64,000 nucleotides of DNA from an uncultured beta proteobacterium. GTDB taxonomy: Bacteria > Pseudomonadota > Gammaproteobacteria > Burkholderiales > Burkholderiaceae_C. Shown in pieces: positions 19,108-27,297 of this stretch. The translations under genes and the position numbers were made by a program. Location: the NCBI GenBank assembly GCA_903886275.1, contig CAISLN010000008.1:33715-97714 (forward strand). The letters run 5' to 3'. How positions within the stretch are numbered: the first letter of the stretch is position 1; the number at the start of each line of letters is the position of its first letter. Below the pieces are notes generated by a model. That model did not search any database and had not been told where the DNA came from. It worked only from the letters and a program-made list of their open reading frames with translations.

Positions 19108-19494
19108 TCAAACATTGATAACGGTGTCGCTGTAAAGCGCCACCAAGGCGTCGTGGGTCATTAGACGCATGGGCTCGGTCAAGGCCTGCGCCACCAGAAT
19201 GCGGTCAAACGGGTCATGGTGATGGGGCGGCAAGCTCTCTACTGCCACCGTGTGATCGGCTTCAATCGCCAGTATCTGGTAGCCGGACTCCAAAAAATAG
19301 CGCAGCGCGTCCTGGCTGGAAACCGGCATGTCCCCGCGCCCCAATGCGTGTTTGATGGCGATTTCCCAAACGCTGGCAGCGCTGACCCATACGCTGGTGG
19401 TGGGCGCCTCAATCAGTTGGCGGGCGGTTTGTGAGAGCCGGGGACTGTCGGTAATGGCCCACAGGGCAATGTGGGTGTCGAGTAACAGGTTCAA
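19108..19494 (-). CDS. vapC: VapC-like PIN-domain toxin
   Basis: A protein of 128 residues. It starts LLLDTHIALW (first PIN aspartate), has VSAASVWEIAIK (conserved glutamate) and HHHDPFDRILVAQAL (third and fourth acidic residues), so the metal-dependent RNase site looks intact. It overlaps the antitoxin gene by four bases. The pair belongs to an accessory patch inserted between the nor operon and norR. Confidence 0.9.
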   Translation of the reverse strand: MNLLLDTHIALWAITDSPRLSQTARQLIEAPTTSVWVSAASVWEIAIKHALGRGDMPVSSQDALRYFLESGYQILAIEADHTVAVESLPPHHHDPFDRILVAQALTEPMRLMTHDALVALYSDTVINV

Positions 19495-19742
19495 GACGGC
19501 ATCCCGCCCAGGAAGAGGCCGGCGATTTCCGCGTTGTGCGCATCGATGCTCTCAGGTACTTCAAACAAGCCCTTGGCTACGCCGATGCGTTGGAGCTTCG
19601 GCCCCGCAACGCCCATGGAAACAAGGCGGGCTGCTGGACGGCCGTTTCTGGCAATGATGATTTCGCGCTCGCGCCCCAGTTCCACGCTTTCGACCAGGCG
19701 CGACAAGGAGGTCTTGGCTTCCAGCATGTTCACAGTCAGCAT
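19491..19742 (-). CDS. Phd/YefM-type antitoxin partner of VapC
   Basis: A protein of 83 residues starting MLTVNMLEAKTSLSRLVE, followed by IIIARNGRPAARLVSM, which is the Phd/YefM/VapB antitoxin pattern (N-terminal DNA-binding fold, flexible C-terminal toxin-binding tail). It precedes vapC with an ATGA overlap, the normal antitoxin-toxin order. The following 250 bases upstream (19743-19992) show no gene. Confidence 0.88.
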   Translation of the reverse strand: MLTVNMLEAKTSLSRLVESVELGREREIIIARNGRPAARLVSMGVAGPKLQRIGVAKGLFEVPESIDAHNAEIAGLFLGGMPS

Positions 19743-19992
19743 ATGTTTCTCCGGTTGTGCTTAGTCTAGTCTGACTAACCTTGCATTGCAAACAAGGCGC
19801 CGCCGTCGGGGTGAGTCGGCATAAGCCCGCGCAGAGGAGGTCCGCAAACGCGGCGCAACCGATGACCACTCGTGCGAAGGTTACTTGTGAAGGGCCGAAG
19901 TAACCGCCAAAGAAAAGAGATTTTTTGATGGTGCGTCTCATCGTTGCGAGTGGAATGCCCTTGTTGGTCTTGAGACCTAAATTCTTTGGCAG

Positions 19993-20289
19993 GTGATCAT
20001 GCGCGTGCTGGGCGACCCGATGCTGCCACTGACCAACAATGCCGCCGAGCGTCAACTGCGCCACTGGGTAATTGCCCGGCGCATCAGCTACGGCACCCGC
20101 ACATTGGTGGGCTCCAACAGCCTGTCTTTGCTCGCCAGTGTCATAGACACCTGTCGGCTTAGAGGTGCCAGCGCCACAAATTTGCTGGCCCGTGCAATTT
20201 CTGCTGCCCGGCTGGGTCTGGCTGCACCGGCGCTGCCGCCCATTGCGCCGCATTTACTGGGCCGCAATGGGGCCTTGATGGGGATCTGA
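19993..20289 (+). pseudogene. IS66-family transposase fragment (C-terminal ~95 residues only)
   Basis: Reads LPLTNNAAERQLRHWVIARR, then SYGTRTLVGSNSLSLLASVIDTCR, the conserved C-terminal end of IS66 TnpC, including the NNxAER motif that carries the last catalytic glutamate. The remaining 400 or so residues, tnpA/tnpB and terminal repeats are absent. It is a dead remnant that marks insertion and later erosion in the norC-norR interval. Confidence 0.85.
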
Positions 20290-20651
20290 TGGCTGGGGAT
20301 CTAAACGATGGCGGCTCTGGGCTCAGCGAGCTGATGGGCAGCAACGAGCCGCTGGTGCGTCTGGATTTGAATAATTCGGTATTCCAGGAACGCCTTTTCA
20401 GCCTACAAAAGGCGCAACGACATTCGGCAATCGACACCCTGAAGAAGATCCGCCAATTGACCTGGATGCAGTTGTATCGGGACAAAGGATTGAAGTGGGA
20501 AAAAATCATCAGCGTTCAACCGCCAAAGGGCATTGACGCCATTTATTCGCTTCGCATTACGCAATCCAGGCGATGCACCGCGTACCGAGATGGTGAGTAC
20601 ATGCGCTTGCTTACGGTGGCGCCTGACCATGACAGCACCTATGGAAAATAG
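20289..20651 (+). CDS. Conserved hypothetical protein, possibly RelE/ParE-like
   Basis: A protein of 120 residues whose ATG overlaps the stop of the IS66 fragment by one base. The central part (about 35-115) reads like a RelE/ParE fold: basic helices KKIRQLTWMQLYRDKGLKWEK, then SLRITQSRRCTAYRDGEYMRLL and the end DHDSTYGK. No antitoxin partner is recognisable beside it. The assignment to the toxin superfamily is tentative. Confidence 0.45.
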   Translation: MAGDLNDGGSGLSELMGSNEPLVRLDLNNSVFQERLFSLQKAQRHSAIDTLKKIRQLTWMQLYRDKGLKWEKIISVQPPKGIDAIYSLRITQSRRCTAYRDGEYMRLLTVAPDHDSTYGK

Positions 20652-20698
20652 TGACGGATGGTTCGCCGCAAAGAGATCCGCCATTCAGATTGCACAGA

Positions 20699-20726
20699 CG
20701 TCATGGGCCATCAGACGCATGGGTAA
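20699..20726 (-). pseudogene. Possible vapC 3'-end remnant
   Basis: On the minus strand this stretch encodes PMRLMAHD, against PMRLMTHD near the C-terminus of the vapC at 19108-19494, with clear DNA similarity over about 25 bases. Nothing else of the gene is present. It could be debris of a second toxin copy or a chance match. Confidence 0.25.
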
Positions 20727-20755
20727 GGGGTGAAGCGGCTGGATAATTCGGTACG

Positions 20756-20771
20756 TTCAAGCTGTGTGCCA
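20756..20771 (-). promoter_or_regulatory. Degenerate second copy of the nor sigma-54 promoter
   Basis: Minus strand TGGCACACAGCTTGAA. It equals the functional norC promoter except at three positions, including loss of the essential C of the -12 GC. It points left into the IS66/toxin patch, where no minus-strand gene is found, so it looks like a dead promoter whose gene has been lost. Confidence 0.55.
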
Positions 20772-20812
20772 CGCCCTTTCGCTATTTAAATCAAGGGCCT
20801 ATCCAAATCCAT

Positions 20813-20870
20813 GGTTTTATATACCCGGTTTGGATAGGGTGCTATATACCCTGGCGCGGTACGATAGACC
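20813..20870. promoter_or_regulatory. Three NorR boxes (GGT-N7-ACC) directly upstream of norR
   Basis: Boxes lie at 20813-20825, 20838-20850 and 20858-20870, with centres 25 and 20 bases apart. The last box ends at the base before the norR ATG, so bound NorR would cover the ribosome-binding and probably the promoter region. That fits the negative autoregulation known for NorR in E. coli. Confidence 0.8.
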
Positions 20871-22391
20871 ATGATCGATACTGCTCTATTCACCAACCTC
20901 TCGGGGGCCCACAGCGCAGCCGAACGCATGCAACGTCTGGTCAGCGCCATGCGCCGCCATTTCAAAAGCGATGCGGTGGCCCTGCTGCGCTTGCAAGACA
21001 AGGCGCTGATTCCTGACGCCGTTGACGGCCTGGTGCACGAGGCGCTGGGACGGCGCTTTCAGGTGGAGGCGCACCCGCGTCTGGCGGCCATTCTTGCTAG
21101 CACGCAGCCGGTTCGATTCCAGGCCGACTGTGGTCTGCCCGACCCCTATGATGGCCTGTTGCAGGTGCATGCGGGCGAGCCTTTGCCGGTGCATGACTGC
21201 ATGGGCGTGAGCCTGACGGTGGACGGCCAGCTATGGGGCGCACTGACCCTGGACGCGCTGGGTATGGACCGCTTTGGCGCGCAGCGCATCGCCGAGCTGC
21301 GCAGCCATGCCCTGCTGTTTGAGGTGGCGGTGCGCATGAACCGCTTGGAGGAAGAGGCCACCCATTTGCGCCATGGGCGCAACACCAGCGCGCCGGCGCC
21401 TGCCTATATGCCGGTGGACGAAGAGATCGTGGGCCAGAGCGACTGCATTCTGAGCCTGCTGCACGAGATGGATGTGGTGTCCGGCTCCGACCTGCCGGTG
21501 CTGCTGTTGGGCGAAACCGGGGTAGGCAAGGAGCTGTTTGCGCGGCGCATCCACAGGCACTCGTCGCGCTCCAAGCCCCTGGTGCAGGTGAACTGCGCGG
21601 CCCTGCCGGAAACCTTGGCCGAGAGCGAGCTGTTTGGCCATGTGCGCGGTGCCTTCTCGGGCGCCAGCGCCGACCGCGCCGGGCGCTTTGAGGGGGCCGA
21701 TGGCGGCACCATTTTTCTCGATGAAATTGGCGAGCTGCCACTCACCATTCAGGCCAAGCTCTTGCGCACCCTGCAAAACGGCGAGATCCAGCGCCTGGGC
21801 GAAGACCGTCCGCGCCGCGTCGATGTGCGCGTCATAGTCGCCACCAACCGCGATCTGCAGCAGGGCGTCAAAGACGGTGTGTTTCGCGCCGATCTCTACC
21901 ACCGGCTGTCGGTCTATCCCATTCACATTCCACCGCTGCGCGAGCGTGGCAATGACGCGCTGCTGTTGGCCGGGCGCTTTCTGGAGCTCAACCGCGTGAG
22001 ACTGGGCATACGCAGCCTGCGCCTGTCACCGCAAGCCGAGAGCTGCATCCTGCGCTACCAGTGGCCCGGCAATGTGCGCGAGTTGGAGCATGTGATCAGC
22101 CGCGCCGCCATCAAGGCGCTCAGCCGGGGCGCGCGCGCCAGCGACATCGTGACCCTGGTGCCCGCGCTGTTGGATCTCGACACGCGCCTGCCCGATGCGC
22201 CCGCACCGCAAGCGCTGATGCCGGTGGATGCGCCGCTGCCCAGCCTGAACGAGGCGGTGGCCCAGCGCCAGCGCGAGCTGATAGGGCAGACGCTGCAGCG
22301 AAGCGGTGCCAATTGGGCCTTGGCCGCACGCAGCCTGGGGCTGGACCCGAGCAACCTGCACAAGCTGGCGCGGCGCCTGGGGCTTAAATAG
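20871..22391 (+). CDS. norR: NorR, nitric oxide-sensing sigma-54-dependent activator
   Basis: A protein of 506 residues: an N-terminal GAF domain (about 1-165) that binds NO at a mononuclear iron, a sigma-54 AAA+ domain (Walker A GETGVGKE, GGTIFLDEIGELPL) and a Fis-type helix-turn-helix at the end (GANWALAARSLGLDPSNLHKLARRL). The sigma-54 contact loop reads GAFSGA instead of the usual GAFTGA. Aspartates in PDPYDGL match the iron-ligand region of E. coli NorR. No Shine-Dalgarno is visible before 20871 because a NorR box occupies the site. It activates norCBEFQD through the boxes at 19004-19061. Confidence 0.93.
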   Translation: MIDTALFTNLSGAHSAAERMQRLVSAMRRHFKSDAVALLRLQDKALIPDAVDGLVHEALGRRFQVEAHPRLAAILASTQPVRFQADCGLPDPYDGLLQVHAGEPLPVHDCMGVSLTVDGQLWGALTLDALGMDRFGAQRIAELRSHALLFEVAVRMNRLEEEATHLRHGRNTSAPAPAYMPVDEEIVGQSDCILSLLHEMDVVSGSDLPVLLLGETGVGKELFARRIHRHSSRSKPLVQVNCAALPETLAESELFGHVRGAFSGASADRAGRFEGADGGTIFLDEIGELPLTIQAKLLRTLQNGEIQRLGEDRPRRVDVRVIVATNRDLQQGVKDGVFRADLYHRLSVYPIHIPPLRERGNDALLLAGRFLELNRVRLGIRSLRLSPQAESCILRYQWPGNVRELEHVISRAAIKALSRGARASDIVTLVPALLDLDTRLPDAPAPQALMPVDAPLPSLNEAVAQRQRELIGQTLQRSGANWALAARSLGLDPSNLHKLARRLGLK

Positions 22392-22735
22392 GGTCTCCTC
22401 ATTCGCGCATTGTCCGGATGGTGCCACGCAGGGCTTAAAAAAAGCGTTGTTTCCACCGCGCAAACCGTGCACAGCGGTCGATTTTCTATTTAAATACGCG
22501 CTGAGGAGACCACATGAAAAAACCTATTCAATTCTGGCCTGTAGGAATTGCGGCTATCAAACCGGCTGGCGCTTTGCCTGCTCCAGCCACGCTATCGCAA
22601 TAGACCATGCGCCACTCTGTCCTGATCGTCGGTGAACACCTCGCACGCAGTGTGCGCGGGCGTCCCTGCGCTCCACCGAAAGTTCGCTTCCTCACGGTTT
22701 GAACTTTTTCATTGGATACGAGTGGAGACAAAGAC
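22392..22735 (+). other. Intergenic region before hppD with a 29-codon ORF and a small dyad
   Basis: At 22514-22603 an ATG with a strong GAGGAG ribosome binding site opens a 29-residue frame (MKKPIQFWPVGIAAIKPAGA and 9 more residues). It could be a leader peptide or a decayed gene start; I do not recognise it. At 22642-22656 CGCAC-N5-GTGCG forms a short dyad 80 bases before hppD that could be an operator. No terminator for norR is obvious. Confidence 0.35.
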
Positions 22736-23815
22736 ATGGCAGATTTATTTGAGAACCCCATGGGGTTGATGGGTTTTGAGTTTGTGGAATTCGCATCGCC
22801 CACCCCGGGGCTGCTGGAGCCGATTTTTGAGCAGATGGGTTTTAGCCTGGTTGCCAAGCACCGCTCCAAGGACGTGGTGCTGTACCGCCAAGGCGACATC
22901 AACTTTATCGTCAACCGCGAGCCCAAGAGCTTTGCCGGCTACTTTGCCGCCGAGCATGGCGCCTGCGCCTGCGGTATGGCCTTTCGGGTGAAGGATTCGC
23001 ACCTGGCCTATGAGCGCGCCCTCGCCTTGGGCGCACAGCCCATAGAGATTCCCACCGGGCCGATGGAGCTGCGCCTGCCGGCCATCAAGGGCATAGGCGG
23101 CGCACCGCTCTACCTGATAGACCGCTTTGAAGACGGCAAGTCGATCTACGACATCGACTTTGCTTTTATCGAGGGCGTGGAGCGCCACCCGGTGGGACAC
23201 GGCCTGAAGCTGATCGACCACCTGACCCACAATGTGTACCGAGGGCGCATGGCCTTTTGGGGCAGCTTTTACGAGAAGCTGTTTAACTTTCGCGAGATTC
23301 GATACTTCGATATCCAGGGCGAATACACCGGCCTGACCTCGCGCGCCATGACCGCCCCCGACGGCAAGATCCGCATCCCCTTGAACGAGGAATCGGGCAA
23401 GGGGATTGGTCAGATTGAAGAGTTTTTGATGCAGTTCAATGGCGAGGGTATCCAGCATGTGGCCCTGATTTGCGATGATTTGATTGCGACCATTGACAAG
23501 CTCGCGCTGGCCGGAATTCCGCTGCTGTCGGCCCCTAGCGAAAGCTATTACGAGATGCTGGAGGCGCGCCTGCCTGGCCACGGCCAACCGGTGAGTGAGC
23601 TGCAGACGCGCGGCATCCTGCTCGACGGCAGCACGACTGGCGCCGAGCCGCGCCTGCTGCTGCAGATTTTTTCCAAGACCCTGCTGGGACCGGTGTTCTT
23701 TGAGTTTATACAGCGCAAGGGCGATGACGGGTTTGGCGAGGGCAACTTCAAGGCCCTGTTCGAGTCGCTGGAGCGCGACCAGGTGCGACGCGGTGTGCTC
23801 GGCACACAGGAATAA
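22736..23815 (+). CDS. hppD: 4-Hydroxyphenylpyruvate dioxygenase
   Basis: A protein of 359 residues with two VOC-fold halves. It converts 4-hydroxyphenylpyruvate to homogentisate using non-haem iron(II). The iron triad is visible: His in [10 protein letters not shown], His in GEGIQHVAL and Glu in [18 protein letters not shown], the last also containing the family C-terminal signature. The start at 22736 follows GGAGAC; a TTG at 22712 in frame is less likely. First gene of a tyrosine degradation operon with a VOC protein, fahA and maiA. Confidence 0.95.
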   Translation: MADLFENPMGLMGFEFVEFASPTPGLLEPIFEQMGFSLVAKHRSKDVVLYRQGDINFIVNREPKSFAGYFAAEHGACACGMAFRVKDSHLAYERALALGAQPIEIPTGPMELRLPAIKGIGGAPLYLIDRFEDGKSIYDIDFAFIEGVERHPVGHGLKLIDHLTHNVYRGRMAFWGSFYEKLFNFREIRYFDIQGEYTGLTSRAMTAPDGKIRIPLNEESGKGIGQIEEFLMQFNGEGIQHVALICDDLIATIDKLALAGIPLLSAPSESYYEMLEARLPGHGQPVSELQTRGILLDGSTTGAEPRLLLQIFSKTLLGPVFFEFIQRKGDDGFGEGNFKALFESLERDQVRRGVLGTQE

Positions 23816-23818
23816 GCC

Positions 23819-24361
23819 ATGCTGAAGATCGACCGCATCCACCATGTGGCCTACCGCTGCAAGGACGCCAAGGAAACCGTGCTCTGGTACCAGCAGATGC
23901 TGAAGATGGACTTTGTGCTGGCCATCGCCGAGGACCTGGTGCCCTCGACCAAGGAGCCCGACCCCTATATGCACGTCTTTCTGGATGCCGGCATGGGCAA
24001 TGTGCTGGCCTTCTTTGAGCTGCCCACCAAGGCGCCCATGGGGCGCGACCCGAACACGCCCGAGTGGGTGCAGCACATCGCCTTCAAGGTGAAGGACCAC
24101 GCCACGCTGCTGGAATTTCGCGACCATCTAGAGACCCATGGCGTGCCGGTGCTGGGCGTGACCGACCACGGCGCCTTCCATTCCATTTACTTCTTCGACC
24201 CCAATGGCCACCGACTGGAACTCTCCTGCCCGGACCCCGACGAGGCTGCCCTGCTGCAGCGCATGGACGCGGTGAAGTGGGACATGCTGGAGGAGTGGAG
24301 CCAGACCAAGCGCGCCCCCAAGCACGCCGCTTTTTTGCACGCCAGGGAGTTCCAGCCATGA
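23819..24361 (+). CDS. VOC-family metalloprotein inside the homogentisate operon
   Basis: A protein of 180 residues: two VOC modules with candidate metal ligands His in IDRIHHVAYRC, His in EWVQHIAFKV and Glu in NGHRLELSCPD, the 2-His-1-Glu pattern of glyoxalases and type I extradiol dioxygenases. It starts 3 bases after hppD and overlaps fahA by four bases (ATGA), so it belongs to the pathway. The usual homogentisate dioxygenase (HmgA, a cupin of about 430 residues) is not in this cluster. Whether this protein replaces it or handles a side product is unknown. Confidence 0.8.
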   Translation: MLKIDRIHHVAYRCKDAKETVLWYQQMLKMDFVLAIAEDLVPSTKEPDPYMHVFLDAGMGNVLAFFELPTKAPMGRDPNTPEWVQHIAFKVKDHATLLEFRDHLETHGVPVLGVTDHGAFHSIYFFDPNGHRLELSCPDPDEAALLQRMDAVKWDMLEEWSQTKRAPKHAAFLHAREFQP

Positions 24362-25647
24362 GCCGCCTGGTGGACGCAAGCCATGCGCCGGATTTGCTGA
24401 GCTGGTTGGAAGCGGCCAACGACCCGGCCACAGACTTTCCGATACAGAACCTGCCCTTTGGCCGCTTCAAACGCCTAGGAGATACGGGCGCCTGGCGCAT
24501 CGGTGTGGCCATTGGCGACCAGGTGCTCGACCTGGGACAGGCCGCTTTGATAGACAGCCAGGACATGCACCAGCTGATGCGCCAAGGCCAAGTGCCGCGC
24601 CAGGCAATGCGCCAGGCGATCTCCATGGGGCTGCGCCAGGGCAGCGCGGACGAGGCGCGGTTTCGTGCGGCGCTCTTGCCCATGGAGCAGGTGGAAATGG
24701 GCCTGCCCTGCGAGATCGGCGACTACACCGACTTCTACACCAGCATCCACCACGCCACCACCGTGGGCAAGCTGTTTCGCCCGGACAACCCGCTCTTGCC
24801 CAATTACCAGTGGGTGCCCATTGGCTACCACGGGCGGGCCTCTTCGGTGGCGGTCAGCGCGCCCGGTCTGGGCCATGCCTTTGCCCGCCCCAAGGGCCAG
24901 GTCAAGGCGCCGGATGCAGATGCACCTCTGCTCAAGCCCAGCGGAAGGCTGGACTTTGAGCTGGAGCTGGGTGCCTTCATCGCCCGCCCCAATCTGCTGG
25001 GCGAGCCCGTCTCCATGGCCGAGGCCGAGGCGCATGTGTTTGGCCTGGCCCTGTTCAACGACTGGAGCGCGCGCGATATACAGGCTTGGGAGTACCAGCC
25101 CCTGGGGCCGTTTTTGTCCAAGAACTTTGCCAGCACGGTGTCGCCCTGGATGGTGACGCTGGAGGCGCTGGCGCCGTTTCGCAGCGCCTTTGTGCGCCCG
25201 GCCACACAGCCACAACCCTTGCCCTATTTGGACTCGGATGCGAACCGCGAGCAGGGCGGCTTGGATATCGAACTGGAGGTCTGGCTGCAGACAAGTCAGA
25301 TGCGCGAGCGCGGGCAAGAGGCCCTGCGCCTGATGCAGGCCAACTACCAGGACGCCTATTGGACGCTGGCGCAACTGGTGGCGCACCACACGGTCAACGG
25401 CTGCAACTTGCGCGCCGGCGACCTGTTGGGCAGCGGCACGCAATCCGGTCCGCGCCCAGAGCAGGGCGGCTCGCTGCTGGAGCTCAGCCAGGGCGGCAAG
25501 CAGGCCATCACCTTGGCCAACGGCGAGACGCGCACCTTTCTGGAAGACGGCGACACCGTCATCTTGCGCGGCTACTGCCAGCGCGAGGGCTTCAGGCGCA
25601 TAGGCTTTGGCGAATGCCGCGGCACGCTGCTGCCGGCAAGGGCCTGA
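24358..25647 (+). CDS. fahA: Fumarylacetoacetase
   Basis: A protein of 429 residues, full length. It hydrolyses fumarylacetoacetate to fumarate and acetoacetate, the last step of tyrosine breakdown. Recognisable segments are DYTDFYTSIHHATTVGKLFR, PIGYHGRASSV, the metal ligands in DFELELGAFI and LFNDWSARDIQAWEYQPLG, and GSGTQSGP. Its ATG at 24358 overlaps the stop of the VOC gene. Confidence 0.95.
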   Translation: MSRLVDASHAPDLLSWLEAANDPATDFPIQNLPFGRFKRLGDTGAWRIGVAIGDQVLDLGQAALIDSQDMHQLMRQGQVPRQAMRQAISMGLRQGSADEARFRAALLPMEQVEMGLPCEIGDYTDFYTSIHHATTVGKLFRPDNPLLPNYQWVPIGYHGRASSVAVSAPGLGHAFARPKGQVKAPDADAPLLKPSGRLDFELELGAFIARPNLLGEPVSMAEAEAHVFGLALFNDWSARDIQAWEYQPLGPFLSKNFASTVSPWMVTLEALAPFRSAFVRPATQPQPLPYLDSDANREQGGLDIELEVWLQTSQMRERGQEALRLMQANYQDAYWTLAQLVAHHTVNGCNLRAGDLLGSGTQSGPRPEQGGSLLELSQGGKQAITLANGETRTFLEDGDTVILRGYCQREGFRRIGFGECRGTLLPARA

Positions 25648-25666
25648 GCGGCTTGTGGGAGTACCG

Positions 25667-26368
25667 GTGAGCGCTGACCATCAAGCGGGCCAAGCGGGCC
25701 AAGCGTCACTGGCCCTGTACTCCTACTTTCGCAGCTCGGCGGCCTACCGGGTGCGCATTGCGCTGCAGCTCAAGGGTCTGGCCTTTGACACCATCCCCGT
25801 GCATTTGCTCAAGGAAGGCGGGCTGCAACACAGCCCCGCCTACACCGCGCTCAACCCCTCGCGGCTGGTGCCTACGCTCATCGATGGGGGGCGGGTTTTG
25901 GGCCAGTCCATGGCCATCATCGAATACCTCGACGAGACCTATTCCGCGGTGGCGCTGCTGCCGCCCGATGCGCTGGGTCGGGCCAGGGTGCGCGCGCTGT
26001 CGCAGCTGATTGCCTGCGACATCCACCCGCTCAACAACCTGCGCGTGCTGCAGTACCTAGAGCAGGTGCTGGGGGTGGACGCAGCGGCCAGAGCGGCCTG
26101 GTACCAGCATTGGGTGGCGGCCGGCCTTGCGGCGCTGGAGCAGATGCTGCAAGAAGATACCCAAGCACAAGATACACAAGCACAGGCCTTTTGCGCCGGT
26201 GCCACGCCCGGCATGGCCGACTGCTGCCTGGTGCCGCAGCTCTACAACGCCAGGCGCTTTCAGGTGCCGCTGCAGGCCTATCCCCGGCTGCTTGAAATAG
26301 AGGCAGCCTGTCTGCAGTTGGAGGCCTTTCAAAGGGCCGCACCCCAAAACCAGGCCGACGCACAGTAG
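25667..26368 (+). CDS. maiA: Maleylacetoacetate isomerase (zeta-class glutathione transferase)
   Basis: A protein of 233 residues. The N-terminal thioredoxin fold begins LALYSYFRSSAAYRVRIALQ; the zeta signature SSCSWRVRIAL is changed to SSAAYRVRIAL, so the usual cysteine is missing while the serine pair is kept. Further motifs are QSMAIIEYLDETY and GATPGMADCCLVPQLYNA. It isomerises maleylacetoacetate to fumarylacetoacetate with glutathione. The GTG at 25667 is chosen for the GGGAG nine bases upstream; the frame stays open to 25607 inside fahA. Confidence 0.9.
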   Translation: MSADHQAGQAGQASLALYSYFRSSAAYRVRIALQLKGLAFDTIPVHLLKEGGLQHSPAYTALNPSRLVPTLIDGGRVLGQSMAIIEYLDETYSAVALLPPDALGRARVRALSQLIACDIHPLNNLRVLQYLEQVLGVDAAARAAWYQHWVAAGLAALEQMLQEDTQAQDTQAQAFCAGATPGMADCCLVPQLYNARRFQVPLQAYPRLLEIEAACLQLEAFQRAAPQNQADAQ

Positions 26369-26529
26369 CGCGCCGGTGCGACACCCGCACCCTGACTCGA
26401 TGTCGTGTAAATTGCAGATCCTGGTGCATCACCTGATAGGCTCGCCCCTGTAGAGGCCGCTGTGCGGATGCGTGCACTATCGCTGCATGTTCCCCGCGGC
26501 ACCCGCCATACGCCCATTCAGGAGTTGCC

Positions 26530-27048
26530 ATGTTGGCCATTGTTGGTTTGCCCTGCTCAGGAAAGTCCACCGTCGGCAAGCGGCTGGCCCACCGCTTGCA
26601 GCGGCCCTTTATTGACCTGGACGCGGCCATCGAAGTGCGCCTGGGTTGCAGCATCCGCCAGTATTTTGAGCTGCACGGCGAGGAGAAGTTTCGTGATGTG
26701 GAGTGCGAGATGGTGGAGCTGATGAGCCGCCTCAACCACTGCGTGCTCTCTACCGGTGGCGGCGCCGTGTTGCGCATGCAGAACCGCGAAATCCTGAAGC
26801 AGCGCGCTACCGTGCTCTATTTGTACGCCACACCGGAACAGCTGCTACCCCGTATTGGCTCCCACGGGGCCCGCCCGCTGCTGCAAGTTGCCAATCCGCT
26901 GGAGCGTCTTTATGTGCTGTATCAGACGCGTGACCCCCTGTACCGCGAAATTGCACACCATGTGATCGCCACCGGTTGCCAGCCGCCCGCCCGGGTGGTG
27001 CATGCCATTTGCACGCAATTAAGAGCGCACAGCGAGAGCGGTCGCTAG
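26530..27048 (+). CDS. Shikimate kinase-like P-loop kinase
   Basis: A protein of 172 residues with the shikimate kinase layout: Walker A GLPCSGKST, DLDAAIE (substrate-binding DxD-like segment), FRDVECEMV, STGGGAVLR and a lid region with RPLLQ. It probably phosphorylates shikimate, but it is not next to aroB as the housekeeping copy usually is, so it may be a second copy or act on a related polyol. It is 161 bases after maiA and precedes the gas vesicle locus. The start has only a modest ribosome binding site (AGGAG at 26520-26524). Confidence 0.75.
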   Translation: MLAIVGLPCSGKSTVGKRLAHRLQRPFIDLDAAIEVRLGCSIRQYFELHGEEKFRDVECEMVELMSRLNHCVLSTGGGAVLRMQNREILKQRATVLYLYATPEQLLPRIGSHGARPLLQVANPLERLYVLYQTRDPLYREIAHHVIATGCQPPARVVHAICTQLRAHSESGR

Positions 27049-27104
27049 TTATCCAGGCCTGTACTTGTGATGGATCAAGCTCGTTCGGGAATTCTGGAGC
27101 CAAT

Positions 27105-27119
27105 TTTGCTTGATAAATT
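27105..27119 (+). promoter_or_regulatory. Candidate sigma-54 promoter of the gas vesicle regulatory operon
   Basis: TGGAGCCAATTTTGC keeps the -24 GG and -12 TTGC at correct spacing, followed by an A+T-rich stretch. It lies about 180 bases before the first gene at 27298 and resembles the stronger site before gvpA. Confidence 0.45.
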
Positions 27120-27297
27120 TAATATTTTTGCAAAAATTAACTAATTCAACAATTGAGGTCTACACTAGCATTTTTGCTCTTTACCGCACATAGCGGACAA
27201 GACACGGCAATGCAAGGATGGACAAGACGACATGGTTTGACACAAGCATTTCATGGCAAGTGCACAGGCGAGTCTGTGTTTTCTGGGTCCTTCAAGA

